NCBI GenBank assembly: GCA_007131745.1
Contig: SLPX01000127.1
Location: 1-8,771, forward strand
Reading direction: 5' to 3'
From: Myxococcales bacterium
GTDB lineage: Bacteria > Myxococcota > Polyangia > HGW-17 > SLPX01
DNA: 8,771 nt
Positions 6,756 through 8,771 of the stretch are shown here, piece after piece. Position numbers and translations under genes: made by a program. How positions within the stretch are numbered: position 1 is the stretch's first letter; each line of letters begins with the position of its first letter. Under the pieces are notes generated by a model. That model was not told the DNA's origin and searched no databases. It worked only from the letters and a program-made list of their open reading frames with translations.

Positions 6756-8771
6756 TTTCTTCTCTCTCTTGCGCTTTTTCCGTCTTCCCAGAGCAGTCTT
6801 TCGGGAACAAAGAACCGGAACACGAATCCCGAGCCACCACGTTCTCTTCCCCCACCCTGAGAGGTTTGCCGAAGATTCCACCGGGGTCGACAGCTCCATC
6901 AATCAAATCCAAAAGTTCCCATCGAGGCTCGTCGAGGATGAACTTTGACTTCTTTTGAGCTGCTCCTCTTCGTCTTTTTTGTCCACTTTTCGGCGCCGGG
7001 CGATACAAAAACGCGGACCTGCCTACACCCCTGTAGCAAATCTCAGCTCCTCCAAACCGCCGGCATGCATCCAAAGCGCAGAGCCATCCGTGGTCGAAAA
7101 GATCCAAACGAGTCGTCGGCCGCCCGGCTATCCTGAAGCTCCCGTCATCGCAGTCCTCGAAAAAGAACCTGCACTTTACGCATCCACCTTCGAGAGCAAA
7201 ATTCCCCCACTCCAGTTCGACACGTGCGCCCATTTTCTGCAATGAATCTTTCATCGCTTCGCCGACCATGGCCAACCGGCTCCAGGGAGCCGATACATCA
7301 ATCTCGTCTGCAACCGCTCTGCGGCCCACCCTGGCTTGGATCATTTCATAGTATTTCCGGGTGCGTAAGCTGCGCATCCCTTCGGCCAAAGAAGAATCCA
7401 TAATGATTCCGCCTTCGCGTTCCACGACTGAACTCAGAACGGACTTTTCCGCGGATACCACGGGCTCCGGTCCGCCGAACTCGGCAAGCAGCAAATACCC
7501 GCTGACATCGTCCGATGTTACACTCTCTCCCGCTTGCAAAACACGGGCAAAAATCGGCTTGACATCGTAGGCGAAACAACGCGCCCACGACTTGAGCGCC
7601 CCCGCGGATGTTTTGAACACCGCGGCAAGCCGCTCGGTCTTTTCGAAAGGCGCGGCCAGGCGAAGACGCGCCGTGGTGATGAGACCCAGCCTTCCCTCCG
7701 ATCCGGTCAACAGATGAACGAGTTCCCTTCCATATGGATTCATCGGTCCTGAACCCCCGTTAACCAAGTCCCCTGATGGAAGAATAGCGGACAAAGCCAA
7801 ACACATATCTTCGACACGCCCGTATTTCGCAATCATTTCACCCGCCCCCCTGACGGAGAGCCACCCTCCCACCGTTGAGAAACTGAATGAAGAGGGGAGA
7901 TGACCGAAAACCAGATTTCGAGCAGCGAGTTTAGTCTCAAGTTCCTGCCCAAGAATGCCGGCCTGGACGTTAACGGTTGATGACGCTTCATCGATATCCA
8001 GGATCTGACACATTCTCTTCGTATCGATCAAAACCGTCGGACGATCAAAGGGACCGCCCGCTCCACCGGCCAAAGAGGTCCCACCGCCGTATGCAACGAC
8101 CCTCAGACCGCAGCGGGAAGCCAGGCGAACAACATTTGCAGCTTCAGCGGAAGCTCCGGGCCGAACGATCCAGACCGGGACCCGCGTCCGCCCACCCGAA
8201 CCTTCTGCTTCGCTTTCATCACCGAATTCATACAACCGCCTTGCCCAGCAATCGTGCTCGTAGGCGATAAGATCCGCAAAACTGCGGCTCGAGTTCACCG
8301 AACCCACCAAGTCACCGAGGGCTCGAAGGATTTCATCTTCTCCCATCTCCAGCGATGCGCCTACCACCCCAGCCCGTTTTTGTGAAAAACCATCACGAGA
8401 ACCAGGCTTCATAACCAAGGATGGATCCAAGGCGCGCTTGACAGTTGCAGACAATGACCAACCGGATCCTCCCGTGTCGCCTCCCAACAAGCTCCTCCCG
8501 AAAAATCCTCTCTTTACAACCCCCCCGTGTCTCATAATCACATCTTGAATATCCTTGACCAAAGCATCGTATTCCCGCAGACACTCATCCGGATTGCCCG
8601 GACGTCCCACAAAAGTAAAATCCACCTCTGCACCTTGGGAAGAAGGGTTTCCTACATAATAGGTCATCAAGACGCGACCCGAAGCCGCCTGCCTGACAGA
8701 ACTACAGATATCGGGAATCTTCTCCCACGATGCAATGGTTTCGATAGTCTCCATGAATGAATTCTCTGAAA
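6745..8771 (-). CDS. FAD-linked oxidase, AGPS/GlcD-like, probably a tandem double-domain protein (partial, N-terminus beyond window)
   Basis: The first ATG in the window is at 8754 and gives 669 residues (numbering used here), but the frame stays open to the edge (preceding codons read S-E-N-S-F). Residues 1-120 match the C-terminal part of AGPS-type oxidases: ETIASWEKIP, a strand VDFTFV (44-49), a GRS loop (86-88) and ALDPSLVMKPG (108-118). A whole FAD domain is therefore probably missing upstream. A complete unit follows at about 130-635. Its FAD-binding part has RPGASAEAANVV (198-209), YGGGTSLAGG (222-231), YGRVEDM (311-317) and LTGSEGRLGLIT (349-360). Its C-terminal part repeats the AGPS tail with EIDVSAPWSRL, CYRGVGRS (573-580) and AVDPGGIFG (621-629). 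The HHH motif typical of AGPS is absent from both tails. A basic insert (589-604, including KRRRG) follows the second loop. Its partner is the overlapping iron-sulfur gene. Likely role: flavin-dependent oxidation or transfer on a 2-hydroxy-acid or lipid-like substrate. Confidence 0.9.
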   Translation of the reverse strand, partial: SENSFMETIETIASWEKIPDICSSVRQAASGRVLMTYYVGNPSSQGAEVDFTFVGRPGNPDECLREYDALVKDIQDVIMRHGGVVKRGFFGRSLLGGDTGGSGWSLSATVKRALDPSLVMKPGSRDGFSQKRAGVVGASLEMGEDEILRALGDLVGSVNSSRSFADLIAYEHDCWARRLYEFGDESEAEGSGGRTRVPVWIVRPGASAEAANVVRLASRCGLRVVAYGGGTSLAGGAGGPFDRPTVLIDTKRMCQILDIDEASSTVNVQAGILGQELETKLAARNLVFGHLPSSFSFSTVGGWLSVRGAGEMIAKYGRVEDMCLALSAILPSGDLVNGGSGPMNPYGRELVHLLTGSEGRLGLITTARLRLAAPFEKTERLAAVFKTSAGALKSWARCFAYDVKPIFARVLQAGESVTSDDVSGYLLLAEFGGPEPVVSAEKSVLSSVVEREGGIIMDSSLAEGMRSLRTRKYYEMIQARVGRRAVADEIDVSAPWSRLAMVGEAMKDSLQKMGARVELEWGNFALEGGCVKCRFFFEDCDDGSFRIAGRPTTRLDLFDHGWLCALDACRRFGGAEICYRGVGRSAFLYRPAPKSGQKRRRGAAQKKSKFILDEPRWELLDLIDGAVDPGGIFGKPLRVGEENVVARDSCSGSLFPKDCSGKTEKAQEREENDR
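6756..6770 (-). promoter_or_regulatory. Purine-rich ribosome binding region of the iron-sulfur gene
   Basis: The minus strand reads AAGAGAGAGAAGAAA directly before the ATG at 6755, inside the end of the oxidase coding region. It is a weak but usable Shine-Dalgarno and supports the short start over the 49-residue longer frame. The 11-bp gene overlap also allows translational coupling. Confidence 0.45.

Noticed and set aside
6756..6902. A 49-residue N-terminal extension of the iron-sulfur protein
   Set aside because: It overlaps the oxidase coding region, is rich in Arg/Lys/Trp without family similarity, and a purine-rich ribosome binding region precedes the ATG at 6755.
1..8771. CRISPR array, tRNA, insertion sequence or phage genes
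   Set aside because: No direct-repeat array, cloverleaf, transposase or integrase motif was seen on either strand, and coding genes fill nearly the whole window.

Overview
The window is a compact, gene-dense stretch of bacterial chromosome. Every supported gene is on the minus strand, so transcription runs from the high to the low coordinates. There are seven main genes, both end genes run off the window, and the gaps are short (10 to 95 bp, with one 11-bp overlap). I see no RNA genes, insertion sequences, integrases or CRISPR arrays. The gene families (type II phosphatidylserine synthase, ABC-2 exporter, AGPS-like FAD oxidases, CCG-domain iron-sulfur protein, Cys-rich anchored protein) suggest a Gram-negative bacterium of the former Deltaproteobacteria (Myxococcota-, Bradymonadota- or SAR324-like). 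This placement is a guess from gene content, not from a marker gene.

Layout in transcription order. (1) 8771-6745: an FAD-linked oxidase of the alkyldihydroxyacetonephosphate synthase (AGPS)/GlcD type, open at the window edge. Its first ~120 visible residues look like the C-terminal end of a second, preceding AGPS-like unit, so the full protein is probably a tandem double oxidase. (2) 6755-5661: a two-cluster, two-CCG-domain iron-sulfur protein, overlapping gene 1 by 11 bp. (3) 5589-3808: an extended short-chain dehydrogenase (3-beta-HSD/epimerase type) with a Lys/Gly-rich insert next to the active site and an extra C-terminal beta-rich domain. (4) 3712-2615: a single-pass, Cys-rich, probably periplasmic protein of unknown function. 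(5) 2604-1981: phosphatidylserine synthase PssA. (6) 1939-1178: an ABC transporter ATPase. (7) 1092-1 (partial): its multi-pass permease. A 27-codon ORF exactly fills the ATPase-permease gap and overlaps the permease start by ATGA.

Interpretation. Genes 1 and 2 look like a flavin plus iron-sulfur oxidoreductase comparable in layout to glycolate oxidase GlcD/GlcE + GlcF. Gene 3 could act on the same carbonyl or hydroxyl substrate, and PssA places phospholipid synthesis in the same run of genes. A lipid-modifying redox module (ether-lipid or sterol/hydroxy-lipid-like substrate) is a reasonable but unproven hypothesis. It is complicated by the loss, in both AGPS-like units, of the histidines typical of true AGPS. 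The ABC pair may belong to a separate function. The most unusual points are the tandem His-less AGPS-like protein, the dehydrogenase with its basic repeat insert and beta-domain, and the small ORF between ATPase and permease.
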